Shown in pieces: positions 1 to 7,278 of a stretch of 64,000 nt of DNA. This DNA is from Centipeda noxia ATCC 43541. Its GTDB lineage: Bacteria > Bacillota > Negativicutes > Selenomonadales > Selenomonadaceae. Under the pieces are notes generated by a model. That model did not search any database. It was not told where the DNA came from and worked only from the letters and a program-made list of their open reading frames with translations. A program made the position numbers and the translations under genes. Position 1 is the first letter of the stretch; every line of letters begins with the position of its first letter. The DNA lies in the NCBI RefSeq assembly GCF_000160555.1, contig NZ_GG749278.1, positions 7,702 through 71,701 of the forward strand. The letters run 5' to 3'.

Positions 1-1
1 C

Positions 2-385
2 GATGTGTGGAAAAAAGGTTCCTTTAAAAGAGGAGACATGATCGATGACGCGTTAGGGAACAATCTCGGTCATAGTTTCCCAAAAATAGACAAATTGGAT
101 AATGGCGTAGCCGTCAGCATTAAGAGTATAAAACTCAGTGATAAGACTTACGAGACGGCAAAAGGTATCTATAACAAGTTAAGGAGAGATGTAGATGCGT
201 TGGATGAATTTAAAGAGGCGGCTGATAAAAAAAGAAATATCAGCCCCAAAGATTATTCCGCTAAAAAGCTAGAAATTGCTGTACAAGACATGAAGATAAC
301 AGCGGAACAACAAAGGGGGCTCGAAATGGTGAAGGAATACGCAAAAGAAAAAGGGATTGAAATCAGTATAACTATTGTAAAATGA
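2..385 (+). CDS. CdiA C-terminal nuclease toxin domain (5' end cut by window)
   Basis: This is the C-terminal tip of a CdiA-like contact-dependent inhibition effector. The frame is open to the first base, so this is the end of a longer protein. The segment GDMIDDALGNNLG, followed by an Asp in PKIDKL and a Ser-Ile-Lys in VSIKSIK, fits the acid-Asp-Lys layout of a PD-(D/E)XK nuclease. It matches my recollection of the Burkholderia 1026b-type CdiA tRNase family. A close copy lies at 2087-2521 with the same signature residues. An immunity gene follows 13 bases later. Whether the upstream part is a full CdiA or another displaced fragment cannot be seen. Family assignment is from memory; the target RNA is unknown. 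Confidence 0.72.
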   Translation, partial: DVWKKGSFKRGDMIDDALGNNLGHSFPKIDKLDNGVAVSIKSIKLSDKTYETAKGIYNKLRRDVDALDEFKEAADKKRNISPKDYSAKKLEIAVQDMKITAEQQRGLEMVKEYAKEKGIEISITIVK

Positions 386-398
386 AAGGAGTATAGAA

Positions 399-839
399 GT
401 GAGAGGATTAGTACATATGTATGTAAACAAAAAAAATAGAGAAATCAACTTGTTAAAAGCATACATCACAAAAATTGGATATGGAAATATTATGGGCTAT
501 TTGATTCATACGGATCGAGGATCATTAAAACAGGAGGTTCTTGTTTGTATAAGAGATAGTCTATCTTCCTATGAAAAAGATGTCGAGGATACAGATCCAT
601 TTATAGCATCTCCATACAAAACGTGGAATAAATTTTTTAAGTATCACGATCATGTATCTATTTATTATGATACAAGAGATAGAACCTATTCGATAACTAT
701 GGGTGAAAGAAATGAGAAAAAACATTATTACGGAAATCCTCTTCCTGGTTGTGAATTTACACTAACGGAAGAAGAGTTTGATGAAAAATTCGATGAGATC
801 ATGGATTTTCTGATCAACAAAGTAGAAATCATTAAATGA
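399..839 (+). CDS. CdiI-type immunity protein for the adjacent nuclease toxin
   Basis: This 146-residue acidic, soluble protein is encoded directly after a CdiA-CT toxin. It is expected to bind and neutralise that toxin in the cytoplasm of kin cells. It starts with GTG at 399, supported by a good AAAGGAG ribosome site 8 bases upstream. No signal peptide or membrane segment is seen. The protein is rich in aromatics (KTWNKFFKYHD) and ends in an acidic helix. A clearly homologous but diverged copy lies at 2535-2975 behind the paralogous toxin, which supports the immunity role. I do not recognise the family by name; the function is inferred from position and co-duplication. Confidence 0.7.
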   Translation: MRGLVHMYVNKKNREINLLKAYITKIGYGNIMGYLIHTDRGSLKQEVLVCIRDSLSSYEKDVEDTDPFIASPYKTWNKFFKYHDHVSIYYDTRDRTYSITMGERNEKKHYYGNPLPGCEFTLTEEEFDEKFDEIMDFLINKVEIIK

Positions 840-883
840 CATTACACGGCTAAGTCCTTCGCTATACCTATATAGGTTTCTTT

Positions 884-1372
884 TGTCCCCTATTCCATGC
901 CCGTTAAGAGCAATGCGAGCAGCAGGACAAAATCTGCCGTTGCAGAGGGAACCATCAACATCCGCGAGAATCCGACGCAGGATATCTCGGCGCTCAGCCG
1001 TGACACAGAGAATGCACTCAATGAGCTCGGCAGAATCTTTGACAAGAAGAAGATCGAGGAGCAGCAGGAGCTTGCGGCTGTCTTCGGTGAGGAGGCATTC
1101 CGTCTTGCCCACAACATGAAGGACGACGGAAGCGGACGAAAGATAATCGTTCATGCCGCCATCGCCGGACTCATGAGTCGGATCACAGGCGCAGGCTTCA
1201 CCTCAGGTGCCGTAGCTGGAGCTCTGAACGAAGCACTGATCAACAGCCTCAAAGGACTAGACCCCAGCACAGCGCAAATCGTCAGCGCCATCATCGGCGC
1301 CGCCGCGGCGAAAGTCGCCGGAGGAAGTGCCGCTGCAGGAGCAAGTGCTGCGGCAGCAGGAACGAAGTGGAA
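884..1372 (+). repeat. Pre-toxin module, copy 1 of a dispersed direct repeat
   Basis: About 490 bases, diverged but easily aligned with 3021-3507. Both copies begin at a CCCCT..CCATGCCCG block just after an immunity gene. Both encode IRENP.QDISALSRDT.NALNELGRIFDKK-type sequence, and both end at an Ala-rich stretch followed by AGTK. It looks like the recombination-prone constant region that carries variable toxin tips. Confidence 0.65.
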
Positions 1373-2054
1373 CAAATACCAAAAAGAGCCCGCAATCAAA
1401 TTTCAGTTAATGCAGCTCTTGGAAAAAAAGGACTATGAATCCCTCGATGAAAACGAATACCTTGTCCTTTACACAACATTGAAAGACGGAAACGTTGTTG
1501 GGGTCCTTGTGAATCATGAAGGAGAAGTACAGGACTTTGACAGCGAGACCGCACAGTATCTAAGCAGCCGTTTCCGCATCGATGCGCCGTTAAAGGAAGG
1601 CGAAGTAAAAACCATCACCATCTACAGAGATTACTATCAAACCAATCAGCCCAAGGATTCTACGCAAAAGTCATGGAACATCAAAATTGGAGAAAGTGAC
1701 GGAAACATAACCCATGCGTTAACTTTTGGCGATGGTGTCAGAAAAGTTCTCTCTGACAAAGTCATAGATGTTTCGGACATCGCATATAATGTTGTGTTTC
1801 AAACGGCAGATACATTCTCTGCAGTAAAAAATATGCTTATTAATCTCATCGAAAACGGGTCAGAAGCGCCAAAAGCTATAATGCAAAAAGCAAAGGCGTA
1901 CTTGGAAGAAGCAAACGATATCTCAAAAAACGGTACAAAGTATGAACAAGGAAAATTGTTCGCAGAAATAGTTACGTCGATCGTTCCTGCCGGAGGCGGA
2001 GCAAAAGCCGGAATCTCAGGAGCAAAGGTACTAAAGAACCTGTCAAGGTTCTAA
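897..2054 (+). CDS. Displaced CdiA pre-toxin fragment, cut off from its toxin by a 20-bp duplication
   Basis: This 385-residue frame resembles the C-terminal region of a CdiA/filamentous haemagglutinin effector, without signal peptide, TPS domain or repeats. Residues 20-75 carry the pre-toxin sequence ISALSRDTENALNELGRIFD. Residues 90-160 form an Ala/Gly-rich, probably membrane-interacting segment. The rest is a variable linker ending in KVLKNLSRF. The stop falls in the second unit of a perfect 20-bp tandem repeat. Removing one unit gives LSRF-ETFAKM and runs in frame into the toxin at 2087. The ATG at 897 has no visible ribosome site, as expected for an orphan cassette used as a recombination donor. 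The same module recurs at 3032. Confidence 0.7.
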   Translation: MPVKSNASSRTKSAVAEGTINIRENPTQDISALSRDTENALNELGRIFDKKKIEEQQELAAVFGEEAFRLAHNMKDDGSGRKIIVHAAIAGLMSRITGAGFTSGAVAGALNEALINSLKGLDPSTAQIVSAIIGAAAAKVAGGSAAAGASAAAAGTKWNKYQKEPAIKFQLMQLLEKKDYESLDENEYLVLYTTLKDGNVVGVLVNHEGEVQDFDSETAQYLSSRFRIDAPLKEGEVKTITIYRDYYQTNQPKDSTQKSWNIKIGESDGNITHALTFGDGVRKVLSDKVIDVSDIAYNVVFQTADTFSAVKNMLINLIENGSEAPKAIMQKAKAYLEEANDISKNGTKYEQGKLFAEIVTSIVPAGGGAKAGISGAKVLKNLSRF

Positions 2055-2070
2055 AGAACCTGTCAAGGTT
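2031..2070 (+). repeat. Perfect 20-bp tandem duplication that breaks a toxin frame
   Basis: The 20-base unit CTAAAGAACCTGTCAAGGTT occurs twice without a mismatch (2031-2050 and 2051-2070). Because 20 is not a multiple of 3, the second unit shifts the frame and creates the TAA at 2052-2054. With one unit, the pre-toxin frame starting at 897 continues through GAA ACA TTT GCC AAG into the ATG at 2087. Confidence 0.93.
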
Positions 2071-2086
2071 CGAAACATTTGCCAAG

Positions 2087-2521
2087 ATGACGACCCGCAC
2101 CTCCAAGATTGCCAATCGAACCGTTTCGATCGGAGACAATGTGTGGAAAAAGGGGCCGGCTAAAAGAGGGGAGATCATAGATGATGCTTTAGGGAACAAC
2201 CTTGGTCGGAATTTCCCTGTCATAGACAAACTGGAGAACGGAGTCATCACGAGCATTAAGAGCATGGATCTGAGTGCGCCAAGTTATCAGAAATCGAGGG
2301 ACATTTACAATAAGCTCAAAAGAGATGTGGATAAGTTGGATGAGTTTAAAAAACAAGAATGGAATAACAAATCGATAAGATCGAATGATTATTCCTCTAA
2401 ACGCCTTGAGATTGCCATACCAGATATGGAGATAACAGTAGAGCAACGAAAGGGGCTCGAAATGATCAAGGAATATACAAGAAACAAAGGAATTGAAACA
2501 ACAATCATTGTCGTAAAATGA
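2087..2521 (+). CDS. Orphan CdiA-CT nuclease toxin (paralogue of the toxin at the window start)
   Basis: This 144-residue toxin tip carries the same signature as the 2-385 copy: GDNVWKKG, then GEIIDDALGNNLG, then the Asp of PVIDKLENG and the Ser-Ile-Lys of TSIKSMD. The presumed PD-(D/E)XK catalytic residues are therefore intact. It has no convincing ribosome site at 2087, and its natural 5' extension is the pre-toxin ending at 2054, separated only by the 20-bp duplication. It is probably silent at present, but could be re-expressed by slippage at the repeat or by recombination into an intact cdiA. The matching immunity gene starts at 2535. The RNase role is from family recollection. Confidence 0.7.
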   Translation: MTTRTSKIANRTVSIGDNVWKKGPAKRGEIIDDALGNNLGRNFPVIDKLENGVITSIKSMDLSAPSYQKSRDIYNKLKRDVDKLDEFKKQEWNNKSIRSNDYSSKRLEIAIPDMEITVEQRKGLEMIKEYTRNKGIETTIIVVK

Positions 2522-2534
2522 AAGGAAGATTGAG

Positions 2535-2975
2535 ATGAGAGGCTCTGTACGGATATATGTAAATAAAAAGGATAGAGAAATTTACTTACTCAAAGAGTAT
2601 AAAACAAAAATTGGATATTGGAACGTTATGGGCTACTTGACTCAAACGGGTCGAGAATCATTAAAAAAAGAGATTCTTGTATGCATACGAGACAGTATCT
2701 CTGCCTATCAACAGGAAATTGAACCAACAGAACCATTTAAATCCTCTCCATACAAAACATGGAATAAGTTTTTTAAGTATCATGACTCCATATCTTGCGA
2801 GTATGACTCACAAATGGAAGAATACCGTATTGCAATGAATACAAGAGAAGAAAAAACACATTCTTATAGTTCACCCGCTCCTGGTTTTGAATTTATACTA
2901 ACAAAAGAAGAATTCAATGAAAATTTCGATAAGATTATAGATTTCCTTATAAGTAATGTAAAAATGATTAAGTAA
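2535..2975 (+). CDS. CdiI-type immunity protein, paralogue of 399-839
   Basis: This 146-residue protein is exactly as long as the first immunity protein and alignable end to end (shared MRG..., KTWNKFFKYHD, ITKEEF/LTEEEF and FDxIxDFLI motifs), with many substitutions. It starts at ATG 2535 behind AAAGGAAG, 13 bases after the toxin stop. It is soluble, with no signal peptide. It probably protects against the 2087-2521 toxin. Whether it cross-protects against the 2-385 toxin is open. The ribosome site is good even though its partner toxin is frame-broken, so the immunity gene may stay expressed on its own. Confidence 0.7.
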   Translation: MRGSVRIYVNKKDREIYLLKEYKTKIGYWNVMGYLTQTGRESLKKEILVCIRDSISAYQQEIEPTEPFKSSPYKTWNKFFKYHDSISCEYDSQMEEYRIAMNTREEKTHSYSSPAPGFEFILTKEEFNENFDKIIDFLISNVKMIK

Positions 2976-3020
2976 CACAGCATAGCTCAGTGCCCCTATA
3001 ATCCCCATAGATCTCTTTTA

Positions 3021-3507
3021 ATCCCCTCTCCATGCCCGCGGAGGGAGATGCGGGCAGAACAACGAAGTCTGCCATCGCGCCCGGTACCATCGATATCAGG
3101 GAGAATCCCGCGCAGGATATCTCGGCGCTCAGCAGAGATACTGCGAATGCACTCAATGAGCTTGGCAGAATCTTTGACAAGAAGAGTGTCGAGGAACAGA
3201 AGGAACTCGTAAACGTGTTCCGCGAAGAAGCCTTCCGTCTCGCGCATAATCTCCCCGACGATGGCAGTGGACGCAAAGTCTTGATTCACACCTTTATCGG
3301 CGGACTTATCAGCCAACTTTCAGGAGCAGGCTTTGCGTCAGGGGCAACAGGCGCAGGACTCAACGAAGCGCTGATCAACAACCTAAAAGTTCTCGATCCT
3401 GCCCTCGCCCAAGGAGTTAGTGCTCTTTATTGGAGCAGCTGCAGCGAAAGCGGCCAACGAGAATGCTGCGGTCGGCGCATCAGCAGCGGCGGCAGGGACA
3501 AAATACA
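3021..3507 (+). repeat. Pre-toxin module, copy 2 of a dispersed direct repeat
   Basis: This copy aligns with 884-1372 and likewise sits directly behind an immunity gene. It carries one extra T in the TTT at 3426-3428 relative to the expected frame. Confidence 0.65.
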
Positions 3508-3598
3508 ACTTTTTGATTGCAGCATTACCTCTAGTTCTTTCAGATTATATATTGGTAATCGCTGGTTTATCTGGCTATGTTGTCTTAAGCACCGATGA
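3032..3598 (+). pseudogene. Second displaced CdiA pre-toxin fragment, frameshifted
   Basis: Residues 1-130 match the pre-toxin at 897 (IRENPAQDISALSRDTANALNELG in both, with small changes). After ALAQGVSAL the frame degenerates into Cys/Ser/Arg-rich nonsense and stops at 3598. The expected continuation (IGAAAAK...GASAAAAGTK) is present one frame over, beginning near 3420. One T too many in the TTT at 3426-3428 explains the break: removing it gives AGT GCT CTT ATT GGA. No ribosome site precedes the ATG. It is best read as the 5' half of a decayed orphan cdiA-CT cassette whose toxin half is at 3420-3911. Confidence 0.7.
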
Positions 3599-3911
3599 TG
3601 GACAACAATTCTTAATGAATGCTACCGGCAAAATAATTGCAAAATGTAACAACCTTGGAGAATGGATGGTTAGTAATGGAGAAGAAGCATTTGATTATAT
3701 TGGCGATACAGTAGAAGATATTATATATTGGGTTAGTACGGGTACCCCCCGTAATAATAAGGCTCAAAATGAGCAGGCTAGATCAGCAGCTAATAAGCAT
3801 GGGCTGAACCGCGAACAACGTAGAAAATTACATGATGAAATTTCAGGTCAAAATTATGGCTATAAGGAAATAGACGAAACTGCCAGACGTATCAAAAATG
3901 GAGAATTATAA
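3420..3911 (+). CDS. Toxin-bearing half of the second displaced CdiA-CT cassette
   Basis: The frame resumes the Ala-rich pre-toxin segment (GASAAAAGTKYN). It then has a hydrophobic stretch LSDYILVIAGLSGYVVL and a C-terminal soluble domain, PRNNKAQNEQARSAANKHGLNREQRRKLHDEISGQNYGYKEIDETARRI, given here as positions of roughly 112-160. The closing RRKLHDEISGQ block is reminiscent of a C-terminal domain on Rhs and other polymorphic toxins, but I cannot name its activity. It is unrelated to the nuclease tips upstream. The listed GTG start is only the first start codon after the frameshift and is unlikely to be used. Its stop abuts the next gene (TAA then ATG), so the two are coupled. Confidence 0.55.
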   Translation: MLFIGAAAAKAANENAAVGASAAAAGTKYNFLIAALPLVLSDYILVIAGLSGYVVLSTDDGQQFLMNATGKIIAKCNNLGEWMVSNGEEAFDYIGDTVEDIIYWVSTGTPRNNKAQNEQARSAANKHGLNREQRRKLHDEISGQNYGYKEIDETARRIKNGEL

Positions 3912-4382
3912 ATGCACGACTTTAAATTTATATCTAGTATACTAAAAGGAACAGTTTGTTATGAGGTTGGAAAAGGAGGCTTAACCATATGGATAGGATT
4001 TGGAGAGAAAATCAAAATAAACAAAAAAGAAAAACGAACGTATTATCTTGTTGTTCAAACTCCATGGAGATTTTTACAAGACAAAAGAATTATTTTAGCT
4101 TCTGGAGATATGTATATCCCCATTGACAGTACCAAGCCATTTGATGTGGGAAATGATTATAATAGCTTATATGATGAGAGAGTAAAAGAATTGAATACAA
4201 AACTGTCTTGCGGTATCAAAGTAGTAGAAGCCACTTTTTCTGCTATAGGAGACATCACCTTATCTCTCGAAAATCACCTTCTGTTCCAAACATTTATAGA
4301 TGAATCAACCAAAAACGAATTTTGGCGTTTTATTTCAAATGAACAAGAAGAATCCATGCATGTCGTTTTTTGGGATGTATGA
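3912..4382 (+). CDS. Putative immunity protein for the second displaced toxin
   Basis: This 156-residue soluble protein starts on the base after the stop of the toxin frame. That arrangement is typical of toxin-immunity pairs. It has no signal peptide, is Lys/Ile-rich, and contains TYYLVVQTPWRF and a C-terminal acidic stretch NEQEESMHVVFWD. It resembles neither of the two upstream immunity proteins, matching the different toxin tip. The AT-rich composition agrees with its toxin and contrasts with the chromosomal genes after 4932. I do not recognise a family; the function is inferred from position only. Confidence 0.55.
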   Translation: MHDFKFISSILKGTVCYEVGKGGLTIWIGFGEKIKINKKEKRTYYLVVQTPWRFLQDKRIILASGDMYIPIDSTKPFDVGNDYNSLYDERVKELNTKLSCGIKVVEATFSAIGDITLSLENHLLFQTFIDESTKNEFWRFISNEQEESMHVVFWDV

Positions 4383-4468
4383 ATGTTTTATACGGTAGCG
4401 CGAGCGTTGGGTTAAATCTCACAATTGGGTATACTTTTTTCGTTGGAACACTATAGGAACTTGATATT

Positions 4469-4916
4469 ATGCACAAAAATCCAATAGTAATGATGAAAAA
4501 AATATACAGAAGAGCTGTGCCCTTAATATCCTGCAGTATTCTAGTTTTATTTATATGTTGGCTGATATTAGGATAAGGTCTTAGATCAGTATACTCTGCA
4601 AAATATACATCTAGAGAAAAATACAAGGGCTTTAATTGCTCAATCACTTACCGCCTATTTCGTCACAGAAAAGGATAAAAACATCGTTCTTATAGAAATA
4701 AAAGAGTACCTATTAAACAATGGTTGGAAGATAGAATCGCATAGGGATATGAATCTTATTATTTCTCTGGAGTCTAAAAAAGATGATTATATATGTACCA
4801 TAGAGACTTTAAAGGACGACACAGCTCACGCTTGGCATATAATAATTGAATATGTTGATTTTTTATCCGATTTAATTTATAAATCCAAATCCATGTCAAA
4901 CAGCATTATTTCTTAA
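4469..4916 (+). pseudogene. Small membrane-anchored protein gene broken by one frameshift
   Basis: Between the last immunity gene and cdiB lies a hidden coding remnant. From ATG 4469 (or 4490) the frame encodes a Lys/Arg-rich start and one hydrophobic helix (AVPLISCSILVLFICWLIL), then stops at 4574-4576. One frame over, from about 4572 to TAA 4914-4916, about 114 codons run open without a start codon. They encode a plausible soluble domain (KDKNIVLIEIKEYLLNNGW, then WHIIIEYVDFLSDLIY). A single-base shift near 4570 would join the two into a roughly 145-residue, single-pass protein. The family is not recognised. Its slot resembles that of the small accessory gene before the exporter in Burkholderia-type loci. 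Positions 4383-4468 hold nothing I can identify. Confidence 0.5.
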
Positions 4917-4931
4917 AGAAAAGGGAGCTTT

Positions 4932-6602
4932 ATGTCAATCAACAAAACATCTGTGATCCTTCTTACCTCTCTCCTCTCACTCTCGGCGCTTTCGGCCTCT
5001 GCCGCTCCGCCCTCTCAGCAGGAGCAGCTGGATCAGTCGCGTGCGCAGGAGGCTGAACGACAGGAACGTATGAACAAGGAGCGTGCGGAGGTCGTTGCGC
5101 CGCCCCCTCCCTCCTCTGATCTCCCCGCCGATGAGAGTGTTCGCTTTCATATCTCTCACGTCACGGTCGAGCATCAGACGGAGCGCTTTCGCTTCCTCGA
5201 ACGCGCTGCCCGTCCCTATGAGGGGAGAGAACTCTCTCTGCGCGAGATCAATGAACTGGTCACCGCGATGAACCGCACTCTCATGTCCCGCGGTTTTTCG
5301 ACAAGCCGCGTTGCCGTTCCCGAACAGAATCTCTCCTCCGGCGAGCTGCGCCTTGTCCTCCTCGTGGGGTATATTCATGCCGTCCGTTTTGCAGACGGCA
5401 GTGATATGGTCTACTGGAAGAATCTCTTCCCCTTCCGCGCGGGAGATGTTCTGAACGTGCGGGACATTGAGCAGGGCATCGAACAGGCAAAGCGTCTCCC
5501 CTCACAGGATATCTCCGTTCGGCTGCTGCCTGCCGATGAGCCCCAGATGACGGATATCGTACTGAATGTGAAGCGCGGCAGGAATGTCTACGGAACGATC
5601 TCGTTCGATGACTCCGGTCTGGAGGACACGGGGAAGCTCCAGTGGTACGCCTCTCTCGGCATCGATCAGCTCTTTCATAAGAACGATATGCTCCGCATCG
5701 GTCTAAATCTCGACAGTGCGCAGGACGGATATGAGAAAGGAACGCGCGGCCACAATATCAGCTACACCTATCCCTACGGACGCCATACCTTTTCCCTCTC
5801 CTACCAGCGGTCAAAATATCATCAGACGGTGGACAGCATGCCCTACGATTTCATCAGCGCGGGCGATACGAATATCTCTACGCTCTCATGGGACTATGTG
5901 CTGAGCCGTTCGGCAAATCGAAAGACGAGTATGGACATTCGTCTGCGCAAGCGGAACTCGCATCGCTTCCTCAACGATGTCGAGCTGCCCATTCAGGCGA
6001 TGCATCAGACATCGATGGAGGTCGGGCTTGCAGAGCGTCTGTATCTGAAAAGAGATACGCTCTACTTCCGTTTGGCCCACAGATTCGGTCTCGGGTGGAT
6101 GGGGGCGCAGGAGGAGAGTCCCTATGAGGATATGCCGCGGACGCGGTATCGAATGTGGCTCCTGGATGCGGACTATGTGCATCCGTTTGAGTTCAGCCAC
6201 CGTCCTGCGACGTTTACGACGTCCTTTCACGGGCAGTGGACGATGGACGGGATGGAGCTCTACGGCACAGATATGATCAGCATAGGGAACCGGTACACGG
6301 TGCGGGGCTTCGACGGCGAGGTTACGTTGATGGGAACGGACGGCTGGTATCTCCGCAATGAGTTTGCGACGCGGTTCCCGAAGCAGAAGCTGGAGGTCTA
6401 TCTCGGCCTTGATGTCGGTGCAGTGTACGGCGCCGGTGCAGATCTCTACAACGGGCACACGATCGCGGGAGCGGCGCTCGGCGTGCGCGGGATGATTGAT
6501 GCTCTGTCCTATGATGTCTTTGCGGCGATGCCGATCCGAAAACCCGACGGGTTCCATACGGCTGATGTGACGGGCGGATTCTCTCTCGGATGGCGGTTCT
6601 GA
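4932..6602 (+). CDS. cdiB: CdiB/ShlB-type two-partner secretion outer-membrane transporter
   Basis: A TpsB pore that exports a CdiA-type exoprotein across the outer membrane. The signal peptide is residues 1-24 (LLSLSALSASA then APP). A Gln/Arg/Glu-rich linker with PPPPSS follows. A POTRA domain lies at about 70-150 (FHISHVTVEHQTERF onward) and a second POTRA region at about 150-215. The C-terminal half is a beta-barrel with the family loop motif VRGFDG at about 454-459 and a terminal aromatic residue (WRF). At 556 residues it has the usual family length. The start is backed by AAAGGGAG, spaced 4-5 bases. It is the first gene after the toxin array and is followed by a strong terminator, so it closes the CDI locus. 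The exported cdiA itself must lie before the window. Confidence 0.9.
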   Translation: MSINKTSVILLTSLLSLSALSASAAPPSQQEQLDQSRAQEAERQERMNKERAEVVAPPPPSSDLPADESVRFHISHVTVEHQTERFRFLERAARPYEGRELSLREINELVTAMNRTLMSRGFSTSRVAVPEQNLSSGELRLVLLVGYIHAVRFADGSDMVYWKNLFPFRAGDVLNVRDIEQGIEQAKRLPSQDISVRLLPADEPQMTDIVLNVKRGRNVYGTISFDDSGLEDTGKLQWYASLGIDQLFHKNDMLRIGLNLDSAQDGYEKGTRGHNISYTYPYGRHTFSLSYQRSKYHQTVDSMPYDFISAGDTNISTLSWDYVLSRSANRKTSMDIRLRKRNSHRFLNDVELPIQAMHQTSMEVGLAERLYLKRDTLYFRLAHRFGLGWMGAQEESPYEDMPRTRYRMWLLDADYVHPFEFSHRPATFTTSFHGQWTMDGMELYGTDMISIGNRYTVRGFDGEVTLMGTDGWYLRNEFATRFPKQKLEVYLGLDVGAVYGAGADLYNGHTIAGAALGVRGMIDALSYDVFAAMPIRKPDGFHTADVTGGFSLGWRF

Positions 6603-6609
6603 ACCAAAT

Positions 6610-6655
6610 ACAACACGGGGCGCAGTCTCATATGAGACTGCGCCCGTGTTGTGTT
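6610..6655. terminator. Strong bidirectional terminator between cdiB and the convergent gene
   Basis: A near-perfect stem: ACAACACGGG(G)CGCAGTCTCA pairs with TGAGACTGCG(C)CCGTGTTGT, followed by GTTTTT. It lies between convergent genes and can serve both. Confidence 0.88.
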
Positions 6656-6656
6656 T

Positions 6657-7277
6657 TTATGGAGTTGTTTCACATTCCTTCTGCTCCGAGAGGAGCACAA
6701 GCCCGCCTCGGCGCTCGTATCCGGTCTCCCAGAGCGTGCGCAGGTCGAGCCAGCGAAAGTTTCCGTAGGTGACCGCCTTAACGGCGCATTCCCCGTCAAA
6801 GTCCTCGTATCCCGTGAGGAGATACCAGTGCCAGACGTAGAACTCCATCGATGGGGCGCGGTGTTTCAGCGTGAGGCACGGGATGGGCATGCCGGCATCG
6901 ATCTGCCGTCGAATGACCTCGCGTGTCTCTGCATAGGAATGCATCCCCTCCCACGGCTTAAGTGCAATCGCATCCACGCCGCGATCGCGCAAGTAGGAAC
7001 CGAATCCGTCGATGTAGATATCGAGACGGTCAATCCCCGTCCAACGCGGGCTAAGGTAGGGGCGCATAATCTCGGAGAACTCGACGTAGTCCTCGCGCAC
7101 CGCAGGAATACGGAACGGGTACGCGCGCGGGATGCCGCGATATACCGCAAGGTAGACCGAGACATCACAGGCAGTCTCCGCACCGCAGCCGCCCTCGCGC
7201 ATCCAGTAGTCCGAGAACCAGTCCTGATTCCCGCCGTAGGATGCGCCGATCTGAAAATAAGGAAGTTCTTTTTTCAT
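6657..7277 (-). CDS. Papain-like (C39-type?) cysteine peptidase-like protein
   Basis: A soluble protein of about 206 residues, without signal peptide, encoded just after dnaJ on the same strand (start overlapping or 2 bases from the dnaJ stop). A Gly-Cys-Gly motif (REGGCGAETACDVS) about 30 residues from the N terminus is preceded by a Gln (GGNQDW), as in the oxyanion Gln/catalytic Cys arrangement of papain-like folds. A His lies in YVWHWYLLTGYED near residue 165, followed by an acidic residue. I chose ATG 7277 over the upstream TTG at 7286. It may be co-transcribed with the heat-shock operon. Fold and activity are inferred from motifs only; a non-catalytic member is possible. Confidence 0.5.
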   Translation of the reverse strand: MKKELPYFQIGASYGGNQDWFSDYWMREGGCGAETACDVSVYLAVYRGIPRAYPFRIPAVREDYVEFSEIMRPYLSPRWTGIDRLDIYIDGFGSYLRDRGVDAIALKPWEGMHSYAETREVIRRQIDAGMPIPCLTLKHRAPSMEFYVWHWYLLTGYEDFDGECAVKAVTYGNFRWLDLRTLWETGYERRGGLVLLSEQKECETTP

Positions 7278-7278
7278 A

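Noticed and set aside
762-1154. Minus-strand frames inside the pre-toxin module (also 2968-3316)
   Set aside because: They mirror the duplicated pre-toxin coding sequence on the other strand and appear in both copies only because the plus strand is conserved.
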